Assembly (NCBI RefSeq): GCF_963678635.1
Contig: NC_087069.1
Coordinates: forward strand, 27,390,303 to 27,454,302
Direction of reading: 5' to 3'
From: Symsagittifera roscoffensis
Lineage: Eukaryota; Xenacoelomorpha; Acoela; Convolutidae
Length of the DNA stretch: 64,000 nucleotides
In this document: one piece after another, positions 51,960 through 62,667 of the stretch
Layout of the letters: the number at the start of each line of letters is the position of its first letter
How positions within the stretch are numbered: the first letter of the stretch is position 1
Translations under genes and position numbers: made by a program
Notes under the pieces: generated by a model
What the model was told of the DNA's origin: nothing
The model's input: only the letters and a program-made list of their open reading frames with translations
Database searches by the model: none

Positions 51960-53863
51960 TCCAAGGGGATGAGCTATTCGAGGAAGAAGATACCCCCTCG
52001 GATGACGTGGGGCCCCAAGTTGCGGCAAATTCAGTAGGTTTTGTTAAACGAGAACACCACAGCTGGTCATCAGAAAGTTCAGACGACTACATGGTTACGG
52101 CAATTAGACGGAAGAAGGAAACAGTATTGAAAGTTGCCGGACCTAAACTCAAAATATACATTAATGGGCACCCGATGAACATTTGGATCGACAGTGGATC
52201 GCCGATATCCATTTTAACACTAGAAGATTTGAGGAGAACAGTGGGAAGAGCGGGAATTAATTTAAAACAGGATGACACTGACGATGACGAATTCCGGGAT
52301 TACAGTAACAATCGGATCAAGATGTTGGGCAGAATGGAGCTCGAGTTAGCATCAAACGGCTGGAAGACGAAAGCAGAAGTCCGAGTCATTGGGGGGACCA
52401 GACCATCCATCGTGGGACGTGATTTGATGAGGAAACTCGGACTCCAGTTGATGCAAGCAGATCCAAGGGGGGAAGTAATGAATATCCAGGGGACGGAAGA
52501 CAATTCATGCAATGAGGGGCACGACGAACCGGAGGATGAGCAGATGGATCAATGGCAATTATACTTCAGTAAGCTATTCCCAAAACTTTTTACTAGAGTT
52601 GGAAAAATTAGGAACTACAAAGTTCAAGCAGAATTTTTCAAAAAAAATCTTGTACCAGTGCAGCAGAAGGGACCGAGAGTGCCGGTAACGCTCCAAGAAA
52701 AAGTGGACAAGGAAATTGATAAGCTATTAACCCAGGGACTTATAGAAAAGTTGAAAGAGTGTTCAGATCGATATTTTGTTTCTCCGATCGTCATCACCGT
52801 AAAAAAAGAAGGGTCCGTAAAGTTAGCTTTGGAATCTCGAGAGCTTAATAAACAAGTTCATAAAAACAAATACCAAATGCCAAATATAGAAGAACTTGTA
52901 GATACAATAGGACAACTTATTTCCGAGAAAAAACAAGGGGAGGTGTACTTTACTACGATGGATCTAACGTACGCGTATGGGCAACTACCGCTTAGTGAAG
53001 AAACAAGCGTGCACTGTAACTTTTATTTGGTGGGCGGACGATCGACAGGAACATACCGATTCCGAACAGGGTTTTATGGGCTAACGTCCATGCCGGCAGA
53101 GTTCCAACGAGTAACGGACTCAATTTTGAACGAATTCCCACAAGCGAACGCGTTTATTGATGATATTTTGGTTACAACCAAGGGAACGGAAGTAGAACAT
53201 ATCTCCTTGGTTGAAAATATCCTCAGGAAACTAAACCACGAAAACATATCGCTGAAATTATCAAAATGCGAGTTTGCGAAACGAGAATGCGAGTGGCTTG
53301 GTCATCGTATAACCGAAACGGGGGTTACGCCGCTTAAACGCAAAACATCGCCGATAGACGCATTAAAGGCTCCTAACACAGTCACTCAATTGAAATCATT
53401 TATGGGCTCAATCCACAGCTTGCATGGATATTTACCAGCAATAGCGGAGATGTCAGCTCCATTAAGGCCACTTCTCAGCAAGAAAAACGAATATAACTGG
53501 ACCGCGGAATGTGAAAATGCTTTCCAAAACATTAAATTGGGGGTAGCGAACATAGTTGAATTAAAACCTTTTGATATTCATAAAGACATTAGAGTTGTTT
53601 GCGATGCAAGTCATAATGGCCTTGGAGCGGTTTTAGAGCAATTGGAAACAGAAGGGTGGCGCCCTATCTCTTTTGCATCACGATTCTTAAACGCAGCCGA
53701 GAAAAAATATTCCACTAACGAGCTTGAAATCCTGGCGGTGGTATGGGGGGCCGAGTATTTCAGAAACTACATTTTAGGAAGATCTTTCACAGTTATCACG
53801 GACCATAAGGCTTTAATTTCATTACTTAACGGGAATAGCAAGAAAAACAAAACTTTTTTGTGA
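51914..53863 (+). CDS. pol: Pol N-terminal part: protease, reverse transcriptase, RNase H
   Basis: 649 codons without a stop. Aspartic protease: WIDSGSPISIL (about residues 91-101) and IVGRDLM. Reverse transcriptase: LALESRELNKQVHKNKYQMP, FTTMDLTYAYGQLPL with the first catalytic Asp, GFYGLTSMPAEFQR, and FIDDILV (about residue 413), the YxDD box in its FIDD form. RNase H: VVCDASHNGLGAVL (about 563), STNELEILAVVW and TDHKALISLL (about 628). The frame stops at TGA 53861-53863 just before the end of RNase H, where the downstream sequence continues in frame (RLTRWLDRLIPFDF). All RT and protease catalytic residues are present. Expected to be expressed as a gag-pol fusion by -1 frameshift. Confidence 0.9.
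   Translation: MPWKTTIQGGQPVGLIQGDELFEEEDTPSDDVGPQVAANSVGFVKREHHSWSSESSDDYMVTAIRRKKETVLKVAGPKLKIYINGHPMNIWIDSGSPISILTLEDLRRTVGRAGINLKQDDTDDDEFRDYSNNRIKMLGRMELELASNGWKTKAEVRVIGGTRPSIVGRDLMRKLGLQLMQADPRGEVMNIQGTEDNSCNEGHDEPEDEQMDQWQLYFSKLFPKLFTRVGKIRNYKVQAEFFKKNLVPVQQKGPRVPVTLQEKVDKEIDKLLTQGLIEKLKECSDRYFVSPIVITVKKEGSVKLALESRELNKQVHKNKYQMPNIEELVDTIGQLISEKKQGEVYFTTMDLTYAYGQLPLSEETSVHCNFYLVGGRSTGTYRFRTGFYGLTSMPAEFQRVTDSILNEFPQANAFIDDILVTTKGTEVEHISLVENILRKLNHENISLKLSKCEFAKRECEWLGHRITETGVTPLKRKTSPIDALKAPNTVTQLKSFMGSIHSLHGYLPAIAEMSAPLRPLLSKKNEYNWTAECENAFQNIKLGVANIVELKPFDIHKDIRVVCDASHNGLGAVLEQLETEGWRPISFASRFLNAAEKKYSTNELEILAVVWGAEYFRNYILGRSFTVITDHKALISLLNGNSKKNKTFL
51937..51942 (+). promoter_or_regulatory. 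G6 run in the gag-pol overlap, candidate -1 frameshift site
   Basis: Gag and pol frames overlap at 51914-51959 and pol is in the -1 frame. The only homopolymer in the overlap is GGGGGG at 51937-51942, 15 bp before the gag stop. It is a reasonable slippery site, though not a perfect X-XXY-YYZ heptamer. Confidence 0.35.
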
Positions 53864-56454
53864 CTGTTTTCAAGACTGACACGTTGGCTAGACAGACTGA
53901 TTCCTTTTGACTTTGTAATAGAACACAAACCGGGTGCCAAGATCGGATTAGCAGATTACTTGTCAAGGCATCCTAGCGAACCCCCTAAACCGATAAGTCA
54001 TTATGATAATTTGTTCACCGTGGCAAAAATCGCTTCAATTAGAAAACCCCTTGGTTTCACAAACAGCGACGGTTGAGGGCGGAAAGTCATGCGTGAAGAC
54101 AACGACCAATAGGAAACGATCAATTTGCATAACGCGTAAATCAAAGAAATCTAAGGGACATTCAGTGTGCTCTATATATTGTTCCCTTGGAAGACGGTTA
54201 AATTGGCCTACATCAAATAATTCAAACAAAATGGATAGCGACTCTAATTGTTCTTTCCCAGTATTTGAAATTGAAAATGTTGAAAATGTTAGAATTGATT
54301 CCCAAACTAACTCTCCGAATATACTACAACCTCAGATCAACTCTCCGCTTAGATTAGATGAAAATCTATTTGAGTAGCGATGAAATAACTGTCATTAACC
54401 CTGAAATTGTTGCAATTACTAAAAATACACGGGATTCAAAAATTAATACAGTACTTTCTATACCTTCGAAATTTCCAGGCGAGCTCTTTCCTACCGTTAA
54501 TCCGAATTAGCAAAATATGTCTATCATTCCCCGTGATTGCAAGGTTATCAAGTAATCCCAAGCGTTACCAGAACTATTTAATTTAGAATTTGTTGCCTCA
54601 AACATTCCGGCGGATGTGAACTTAGTACGAGTAAAAGAAGCATTGGAGAAGAAGATTAACTTGAAAGAAGAACTCCTGAAGATTGGGAAGTACTGGGCCC
54701 AATACGCAAACAATTTGTCATTACGGGACGATTGTGTATGGTTGGATGGACGGCTGGTCATTCCTTTGCCATTACTCGTCCCAATTGAGTCGCGGATACA
54801 TTATTACCATCACGGTAAAAGAAACATGTATGAAGCAGCGCGTGACGTCTGGTATCCCTACATGTACCGCAGTTTGGCAGCAAAAGCCACGTACTGTCAG
54901 CAATGCACGGAAGCGGGTAAGAACCTAAAATCGTTATTACCCAAGGGAGACATGGGGAAGGTCCCTGAACCAAGGGAACCCAATGAATGTATACAGTTGG
55001 ATTTCTGGGGGCCAATAAATTACTGAAATGAGAGTAAGAAATATGTCTTGGTTGCTACGGACCGCTTCTCAAGGTGGCCATCAGCAATGGTTACTACCAC
55101 TAACACGTCAGATAAAGTCTTAAAGTTCCTCGATAAATACATAACTCATCATGGAGTACCTCGGAAAATCCACGTTGATCAGGGATCATGTTTTACATCT
55201 AATAAATTTAAAAGCTTCTGTAACAACGAAGGCATCGAGCTAATGTAATCCCCAGTGAATGATCATCGAGGCACGGGGTCCGTTGAACGGACAATATGAA
55301 GTTTGAAGAATTTTGTCCTAACATATGCGACTGAAAAAGAGCATAAGTCTCTAGAATCTATGGTCGATAAAGCGCTAGGCGCCCTACGATTTTCCAAAAA
55401 TGCAACTAGTAAATTAACACCTTTTGAAGCTCATCACGGCCGGGAGGCCAACACCGTTTTACGAAATCTTACGAAAAAACCAAGTTTGAAAAATTTGAAT
55501 TGGAAAAACGTCTTAAAACAAAAATGTTTGTGTTTAGACGAAAATGATCCTGAGATGAGTAAAATTGCATTCCCTCAGCACTCGAATTGGGAGGAGAGGT
55601 CCGATTTGACATACGCTCCAGCTTTAAGAAGGGCCCCTATCATGCTTGATAGCGATCAGCAAATGGACACATGTCCAGGAGAGGTATCGGGAGTTGCCCC
55701 GAAAATCCAAGGAAGTGGAGACACTGGCCCTAACATCCATGGGAGTGGAGGCGCACGCGATCTATATCAGCGTACCACCAGCAAGATCCTAAATCGGTAT
55801 AAATTATTAAAATCCAATGTAATCTCTGAATCCGAACATACTATCAAGCTAAAAAACCGATCTGTTCTTAGGACAAGTGCAGTGGCAGTAAAATCAAAAC
55901 CCAACCTTCCCAAGAAACGGAAGCCAGCTACGCTCAAGGAGATGTTATCGAGCGCAAAGAAAGGGCCAGTCGAGAGCCCGAAATCAAAGAGAGCAAAGGC
56001 CATGCAAAACGTACCAGTAGCCACCTTCCAGTCCGACAGTTCGGATAGTGAAGATTACCAGCCATTAAATATTATCCCTGCAAGATTACCGATAGAAGTG
56101 TTAGCGAGACACGAAGCGATTGCGGCGGGACAAGGCCCAAGCGGCAGTACAGCAGTAGCAGAACGTGGAACGGGAGCAAAAGCAAAATCAAGAGTGACGA
56201 GAGCGAAGCGAGGAAAAGGGGGTCAAGAAAAACAAGTAAAGGGGAGCCAGGAACAACCGGCGTTAGTTGCGAGAGAGTGCCTTGTGAATAGTAGCCAAGA
56301 AGAAGACGTTGAATCTGGCAGTCAAACTGAAAGCTCGGGAACCAGAAGGAGTACTAGAAGAAGAAAGCCAGTAGATAAAATGGGAGGAGTCATGATTGAA
56401 AATATCCAGGGGGCGGAACAAAAAGGAAAACATCCAGGGGGAGAAGGAAAATGA
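53864..56454 (+). pseudogene. pol: Pol C-terminal part: end of RNase H, integrase and basic tail, with stops
   Basis: The pol reading continues with RLIPFDFVIEHKPGAKIGLAD, then a poorly conserved spacer. Integrase: zinc region HHGKRNMYEAARDVWYPYM and CQQC (54616-55026), first catalytic Asp in CIQLDFWGPI, second in HVDQGSCFTS, Glu in HRGTGSVERT. In-frame stops lie at about 55024, 55246 and 55297, and further breaks before 54600. The last piece (open 55303-56454) has the integrase C-terminus, then a Lys/Arg/Ser-rich disordered tail ending RRSTRRRKPVDKMGG. The catalytic triad can be traced but the integrase frame cannot be translated through. Confidence 0.85.
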
Positions 56455-56610
56455 ACCTTACTTCAAAAACTCATTACCCAGGGAGAGGGATGGCCATAAG
56501 CCTAAAACTCAAGATTGTTTTATCGTTTTAGTTGAGGCGGCAGGTTGAAGGTTTAATTATTATATTAAATTTAAATTACTATGTATTTAAGTTTTACATC
56601 CATACGGAAA

Positions 56611-56841
56611 TGTCAGGGGCTACAATATGTTCAGTTGTCAATCATCTTAGTTGCTATTCTTTATTTACTTATCTCTGAGATTTCTCATACTATAAATAAG
56701 TGTGAGTTTGGTACCTGCCTGTCAATCAACTTAGAACTGTCTAGCTGTTATGTGTTGACCTCTAGTTCACTCTCTTATTTATGCGAACTAGAATACAGTC
56801 AATTGAGTATTTAACAGCCATCGTTTTATCAACCCTTGTTA
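56611..56841 (+). repeat. 3' LTR, 231 bp
   Basis: Matches 50756-50986 with two substitutions (TGCTATTC for TGCTAATC, ATAAATAAG for ATAATTAAG). The sequence just upstream (CATCCATACGGAAA) is not a clear polypurine tract. Confidence 0.95.
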
Positions 56842-56926
56842 AATATGTATACTATTATGGTCAAGGCCATTTGTGCCGTTCTAAAATAGAGGAACTGCGA
56901 GATCAGCTCTACCATACACAGGCCAG
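56842..56926 (+). repeat. 85-bp direct repeat flanking the LTR element, right copy
   Basis: See the left copy at 50671-50755. From here the sequence runs on as an open plus frame (CRSKIEELRDQLYHTQASME, then LRPVNLSYEKALLQTVYVQV) to a stop at about 56999, which could be a host exon into which the element inserted. Upstream of the left copy that frame meets a stop, so the open frame is supported only on this side. Confidence 0.9.
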
Positions 56927-57127
56927 TATGGAACTGAGGCCAGTAAATCTGAGCTACGAAAAAGCTTTATTACAAACGGTCTATGTTCAAGTATTATAAA
57001 AACGATAGGTCGTTTTCTTACATAACTCAGTTATCAGAACTTCCATCAGTTATCACAGCCCGCCAGAAAATGACTGCTGAGATATTTAGAAATTCTGCGA
57101 CTTGGCTTCTTGTTTCTTAATTTTTTT

Positions 57128-57376
57128 TCAGGTACGCACTTGTTTCTCTATGTTTGCTATTATTTGTTTAATTTTTGAGGACATTTTTACTTTGCTTTTA
57201 TTTTCAAATTTATGTCCGACTTCTCGTAATCTCAGTTTTCCTAAGGTCAGTTTTAACGTAGAATTATAACTCATTGGAATAAGCCATGGCTCGATGTCCA
57301 GTTTTGTTTCAACATAGTCGTCCGGACATTCGTACGACCAGTGGACCACGGAGCCGTTTGCGCTCACAAGCCAAGC
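57128..57376 (-). CDS. Terminal exon (r4) of spliced gene R
   Basis: The acceptor is TTACTTTTTTAG (AG at 57377-57378); phase 0; 82 residues to a stop at 57128. It reads AWLVSANGSVVHWSYECPDD, then EPWLIPMSYNSTLKLTLGKL, then a Lys-rich tail ending NIEKQVRT. The start 'A[WT][LF]....G....SY[ED]C', the '[PR]W[LF]IP' box and the following beta-strand align with exons 47372-47593 and 24835-25035, so this is the same family, more diverged. Two N-x-S/T sites suggest an extracellular location. CUB-like C-terminal half by inference. Confidence 0.6.
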   Translation of the reverse strand, partial: AWLVSANGSVVHWSYECPDDYVETKLDIEPWLIPMSYNSTLKLTLGKLRLREVGHKFENKSKVKMSSKIKQIIANIEKQVRT

Positions 57377-57779
57377 CTAAAAAAGTAACTTTTTTTGCGG
57401 ATTGCCGGTAACCTAATCTGGGCTGTTTAGTCAGTTCACGTATAGCCCTTTTCCTTTCTTTCCTCGCTTTTCAGTCTGAAACACTGTGTTGATTAAGGTT
57501 CTTTTCTGCGGCCAAAATTTTTGAGTTTACAATTTTTGCTTCCATTTTCGAGAAAATTGACGGAATATTTTTCCAGAGTAATTTTTTCAACTCATCATTT
57601 TCAACGTAGTTTCCGTACAATCTCAAAGATTATTTGACACTTTCTGTAATCCTATGAAGAAATTCTTTAGAGGTATGGGAGTTTGGAAACAGCAAAGAGG
57701 TTGAGCTTTTGCAAGCCTCAGTTCAATAGGCAACTGCTCAATTGATAGTTACGCGCAGTCAGTAAAAAAAGAAAGTAAT

Positions 57780-58930
57780 AGATTATAATGGATTTTTTAA
57801 GTCAGTCTCCATAAATAATAAAAAAAGAATCGATTAAAAATGGATTACATTGGTACTATATAATTCAAAACAATTAAACCATTATGATCGATTATTTTTA
57901 AAAAAACTTTAACCTAAATTTTATTAGCTTATAGTTCATTTTAATGGATTATAATGCACTATTATACAACAAACGTCATCCCTTCATTTCATTTCATTTT
58001 TATTTTGTTGTGTGTGCTTTTCAGTTGGTATCATTTTTCACAATTTTTTTCAATCGCTTTTTTTAACAGTTTTTTGAAAAAAAAAAATGTTCAATTGGTG
58101 TGACCTCGAAGTATTCTTAGAACGCCTAAACATGATAGTTTGAGTATTTTTTTTATTAACTAGCTTGAGTCAACGTCGCTACAGGGTACCGGCGGCCATT
58201 TAGACGATGGAACTTCGACCGAAAATCAAAATTGACATTAAGCCTAATAATTGAATTGTATAAACTGTATTAATTATTATTTGTCAGGTCAGGCCAGCCT
58301 CATTTTACTGCGGCGAGGTCAGCCTCCTATTAATGGAACTGTGGCAGCCTCATCATTTAACTGGGATGGTTACTGGGATCCTTTTACAGCTTTTCAGTTT
58401 CTCGTAAATCTTCTTTTTTGTCATTTAAACTTTTTTGATTCAGTTTAAAGGGTCCGGAGTGGCAGTTAGTATAGTAAATGGTGTTCACAACCAAAGAAGA
58501 ATTCTTAAAATTACCGGATTTGAGTTTTACTTTACTGGGAGGAATGAAAAATGCATGCTATAAAAATTTTTAAAAAGTCTTATTTGTTTACTAAAACAAT
58601 TTACCTTTTTACTGTACCTCCCGTCCGTAGTGATTTTTGATCTATACCAAAATCAAGAGCGACCTCCACGGAACCTATTTCAGTATCAGAAATCTTGTGA
58701 GATAAAATTTTGATAGAAAAAGGGATTGGAATCTATTATAAAAGTTTATAAAAGATTATGAGAGATTTTCGGAAAAATTATAATGAATTATAATTGATTA
58801 AAATTTATTAAAATTTCACCAAAATTCTTATCATTAAAATGGATTAATAATTGTCTAAACATCTATAAATGACGCTATAATCTATTGTAATTTATCAAAA
58901 AGTTCGATTATAATTATAATATAATCGATG
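57780..58930. repeat. Blocks of ATTATAAT/GGATTATAA low-complexity sequence
   Basis: Many variants of 'AATGGATTATAAT' and 'ATCGATTATAAT' at 57780-57965 and 58720-58930; similar sequence is at 48360-48680. Degenerate, both orientations, no fixed period. Confidence 0.6.
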
Positions 58931-59289
58931 ACTTTCTTTTTTACTGAGTGCAGGTAGATACAATACGCGAATTATTTTTGCATGATAACTCCCACACTCA
59001 TTATTCACTACAAAGTGAATCGATTCAGAAATTTTTTAAAATTTCAACTCGACACAGTTTTTTTTTGCTCTTTAAGAAACTGTGGTATTCAAAAGTCTTA
59101 GTTTCCCAATATTTTTGTTAAAACTATTGAACGGGGAATTTTTTGTCACAGTATAAGAGCAGTACTCTTACGTTATTAAAAGCAAAAGAAACCACTTTAT
59201 TCTTTTTATAGCACGTATTCAGTAAACTCTTAAAATATTTTTCACTTTTTTAGAAAATTTTCTTTAATTTTCAGATTGGAAATTTTTTT

Positions 59290-60045
59290 ATAGACATTAA
59301 AGGGTAGTGGGAAGATTCAGGGCTTCACCCTGATAACAGCTGTCTGGTTTAAAAAAATATTACCTCAACTCCTTAGTTATCGAAGCGTTCAAACTTTCTA
59401 CGATGTACCACATTAACACATTAACACGAAAACCATTTTATCCAATTTACATGATGTCAACCACTTCTGTGCAATTTTTTCTTTTCCTTTTTTTTCAAAA
59501 TGAGAAGTTTGAACAAGTAAAGTAAACAAAACTGCTCGTATCAGAGTGAAACTTTGATTTTTCCGACTACTTCTTAATGTATATGCAGCAGTAATCACAT
59601 GAAAATTTTAAAAGTAATAAACATAAATTAATTTTTTTTTTTAAATCATCACCCCACACGTCACAAAAAGTACAAAGTGATAAATTTTGCTCCTGGTAAC
59701 AAACCAATCGTAGCAAAAAAGGTTCCTTCTATCAATTTGGAACAATTTCTAAGACGGATTGAATCTCCGCTTAATCGTTAAAAGCGCGAAATCTATCGCG
59801 CCTTAATTGTCCCAATTTGGCCAAACTGGCAATATTAAAATCCCCCTAACTTCACGAAAAATAATCACAGGTGAAATATCTTTTCACGCTTACGCTCAGG
59901 AGCACCATACCTTTCGAATGATATAAAAATTTCCGTCAAAAATTGCTTGTTAAAAAGTCGAAATTTGTCTGAAGGAAAAACCCACCCCGAGAACAAATAT
60001 TCCGTCTCTTCCGTTACGAAAGTCGGAACAAAAATCCATGAGGAT
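59290..60045 (-). repeat. Third copy of the Z repeat module
   Basis: Inverse of the module at 17604-19985: CAGGGCTTC(A)CCCTGATA near 59318, AAGACGGATTGAATCTCCGC near 59752, AGCGCGAAATCTATCGCGC at 59784, and ATACCTTTCGAATGATATAA near 59907. Its length and orientation equal the copy at 21640-22480. It lies inside the long intron of gene R. Confidence 0.85.
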
Positions 60046-60525
60046 GCAGTTGTTCTGATGCTAGAGGCCATTTGGCATTTTGTCCGAACTCAATATTATC
60101 GTGTTAAGAAATCAATTACTGACGTAAAATGAAAGTGTTACCACTGATGCTCGGCGTCTTGTTTGTAAAGGGAAACTCTTAGAGAATGTTTTTTTTGCCG
60201 AGAAATTGAACAACATAACACGTTATTTGACATATTAGAAATCAGTGTTTCAACGTTCTAAACAGTTAAACATGAAAAAAAGAATTTGGAATTTTATTAA
60301 CTTCAAAAAGTAACTGCTAAGTCAAACGTGATTTTTTCTTTTTTTAATTAAAATATACCAATTCATATGTGCTCACACTAAAATTGCGCAAGAAAAAATA
60401 AGTTTAAAACCAACACGAGCAACCTTTCATATCTTATTGTGAGCATCTATTCAATATAAGGATTTCATAGGTTTTTATTTATCACAAACTCTTATAATTA
60501 TTATTAAGATTGGAAGTTTTAGTAC

Positions 60526-60624
60526 CTCTAATTTTCCCCACTGCAGACAACCGTATTTTTCACTGAAAGGACTGGGGTTGATGAAAACTGCGGTATAATA
60601 AGCAACACTGTCCCACTCGTTCGT
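60526..60624 (-). CDS. Exon r3 of spliced gene R
   Basis: 99 bp, phase 0 to phase 0 (33 codons). The acceptor is GACCTCTTTTTCAG (AG at 60625-60626) and the donor GAG|GTACTA (GT at 60524-60525). It reads TNEWDSVAYYTAVFINPSPF, then SEKYGCLQWGKLE. The AVFINPS box parallels IHFVSPS in exon C at 47626-47751, in the same position before the terminal exon. Too short to appear as an ordinary ORF. Confidence 0.6.
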
Positions 60625-60941
60625 CTGAAAAAGAGGTCATATCAATAAAATAAAAGCATATACCATAACTTCGAAATCAGAGATACAAAAACATTAAAAC
60701 AACAGATGCCGAAACGCTACGGTTAGAATGATTTCATGTCCATTTTGATGAGTCTGATTTCAAAAAATTCCGATAAAAATTTTTTTTTTAACTTTTAGAT
60801 GTTGAAAATGTTCACATACCTAAAAGAAAACGTTTTAGAAAGATGAATTTAATCTGATTTTGTTCAAGCAGAACCAATTGAAAATAACTTATGAGTAGCC
60901 TATGAAACTTTAGTATTGCGCAAAAAATGCGTTAAAAATAC

Positions 60942-61061
60942 GGAATAATGACAAGTGTTGCCAGCATTCTGCGATATCCAAGTCAGTTTCAGTATTTTGA
61001 AATTCGATATCCAGTTGTCTTCAAACATGGGTCTTTTTTGGCCCGGGTATTGTAATGAAAA
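60942..61061 (-). CDS. Exon r2 of spliced gene R
   Basis: 120 bp, phase 0 to phase 0 (40 codons). The acceptor is GTGGTATTTTTTCAG (AG at 61062-61063) and the donor TCC|GTATTT (GT at 60940-60941). It reads FSLQYPGQKRPMFEDNWISN, then FKILKLTWISQNAGNTCHYS. KILKLTW...C parallels RYHLTW...C in exon B of gene Q. The reading is open beyond both splice sites, which is why the exon is embedded in a longer open frame. Confidence 0.6.
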
Positions 61062-61543
61062 CTGAAAAAATACCACTTCAAGATTGGTCCAATCGTTAGT
61101 GATCAAATTTCGCGTTTATTTTGCAAAAATTTTGAAGCCAGAAATCTGATAAACTTAAAATACAGCTATTTATAAGCACATCGATACAAACATAAAAACA
61201 TTCCAGAATCCAGAGACTGCGCAAGTTTTGGGTATGTTTTTTTTTTTTTACTTTTGAACACCTACGCGTTTTCGCAGTTACAACAAGTTTGAGCGAAAAG
61301 TCGTTGGGTTCGAAATTTTGCACCAGGATTCATCAGCTTAGCAGCGCACCCTTATCTTTGTTCAAAGAAAAATCGTTTCGTTGTGATTTGTGATTTTTTT
61401 CTGCATTTAACTTTCTTTTTAATTAGATATCTGTCAATGCGTTTCATCATACTGTTCTAAATGAGTAGAAAAAAAACTTAAAATCAAGTTGACCTAATGT
61501 ATTTCCTTTAACCCTTGTTAGTAATTTTTAGAGTTTTTATTAC

Positions 61544-61594
61544 GGCGCAATCAACTAATTTAAATCTGCGTGGAGTCCATGCTTTTTCGACAGT
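61544..61594 (-). CDS. Exon r1 of spliced gene R
   Basis: 51 bp, phase 0 to phase 0 (17 codons): TVEKAWTPRRFKLVDCA. The acceptor is GATGTTTTTTTTTCAG (AG at 61595-61596) and the donor GCC|GTAATA (GT at 61542-61543). The very strong acceptor is the main evidence. Earlier exons of the gene should lie above 61.6 kb; I could not recognise them. Confidence 0.45.
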
Positions 61595-61596
61595 CT

Positions 61597-62100
61597 GAAA
61601 AAAAAACATCAATGGCTGAGACAAGTTTACTTTTGCTGGAAGATTCTAGAGAATCAGAAAATGGTTAAGAGAGGAGGACAATAGAGCCAGGAACAAAAGC
61701 GTCGCCTACAAGATCTCAGCAGAAAAAAGAAGAATCATGAGAAGATGCGCAACGGAAAAAAAAGTTCAGATTCAATTAATAGTTAGCTTTGAGCACAAAA
61801 GGATAAAACGTAATTTACCAGAAAACACCCTCGGGTGAAAAATGCAATCAAGCAGGCAACCAGCGACAAAAATGGGTACCCGAGTCGAGATTTTTCACCT
61901 AATTTGAAGCAAGATTTGAGCGGTTTTTGAGCAGTTTATCTAGAAAAACGACTCAAAAACCACTCAAATCTTGCGCAGTTTTTGAGCGGTTGTTTTGGAT
62001 AAACCGCTTGATGGATAAAAAATATTTTATTCATCTGAAATTATCAAGTACAAAAACCAATGGCTTAAGATAAAAAAAAACTTAATTCTATAACAGGAGA
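61597..62100. other. Stretch without a recognised gene
   Basis: Contains a local self-similar patch at 61.92-62.01 kb, where 'GAGCGGTTTTTGAGCAGTTT' recurs and 'GACTCAAAAACCACTCAAATC' is its near inverse. First exons of gene R may be hidden here. Confidence 0.35.
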
Positions 62101-62126
62101 AACTAGCATGAACATCGAAAAAAAAT

Positions 62127-62444
62127 TCCTGTATGAACTGGGTAAACGCATTTACCGAAAACCGTCTAGAGTATTTCCGGAAAAGCAAGTTGTTCGTACC
62201 TTGTGTTGAGTAAAAAGAACATTTTGAGAGACTGTGTAAATCGAAATCGAAGAAAACGATTGAAAACATTGTAGAAGAAGCTGTTAGTAGTCAGAATTAT
62301 TCACATAACCCATCGGAAACTTTGACTAAAGACCGAGAAAAGCTTTGGGATAAAATAAACGCTTGGTCAGATGATGAAATAAATCACGATGACGACTCTT
62401 CGGTGCCTAAAATTAGAATAATTTTTGATGAGAAGGTTCCATAA
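62127..62444 (+). pseudogene. Decayed charged ORF, unknown
   Basis: A plus frame from an ATG near 62130 stays coding-like for about 105 codons, with one early TAA near 62210, through KSKSKKTIENIVEEAVSSQN, LTKDREKLWDKINAWSDDE and PKIRIIFDEKVP, where it stops at about 62442. Hydrophilic, Asp/Glu/Lys-rich, no membrane segment. No family recognised. Further downstream, 62.7-63.9 kb shows short stop-separated pieces of similar composition (for example around KKLGKKFDSETKSLADVSDL at about 63.67 kb), so this could be one old gene or mobile-element protein in advanced decay. Confidence 0.35.
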
Positions 62445-62627
62445 ACGAAGGAGCTAATAAGTTTTGAACAAGGAAGTGGTGCTTTTCTTTAAAAATTTGT
62501 TCGTACCAGTGAAATCGGCAAGTCCGACTAGTTTTTTAAAACAAAACGTTATCCATGAATTGAAAAATAGGAACCCATCGTTTCTAAATTCTACCAGTCA
62601 TTCTATATCAGTTGACAAGAAGATACT

Positions 62628-62667
<40 letters not shown>

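Larger units (their letters stand above)
50756..56841 (+). mobile_element. Ty3/gypsy LTR retrotransposon, 6.1 kb, no env
   Basis: LTR - PBS - gag - PR/RT/RNase H - integrase - LTR, in the order that defines Ty3/gypsy (integrase last). Gag has a CCHC knuckle; the C-terminal tail of the last ORF ends in a basic RRSTRRRKP motif seen in K02A2.6-like elements of animals. LTRs are about 99% identical, yet the region after 53863 carries several stop codons, so this copy cannot make a full pol by itself. No env ORF. Confidence 0.92.
57377..60525 (-). other. Long intron of gene R (3.15 kb) with repeats
   Basis: No exon recognised. Contains TAATGGATTATAAT-type low-complexity blocks (57.78-57.97 and 58.72-58.93 kb) and an inserted Z-module repeat (59290-60045). 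Confidence 0.5.
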
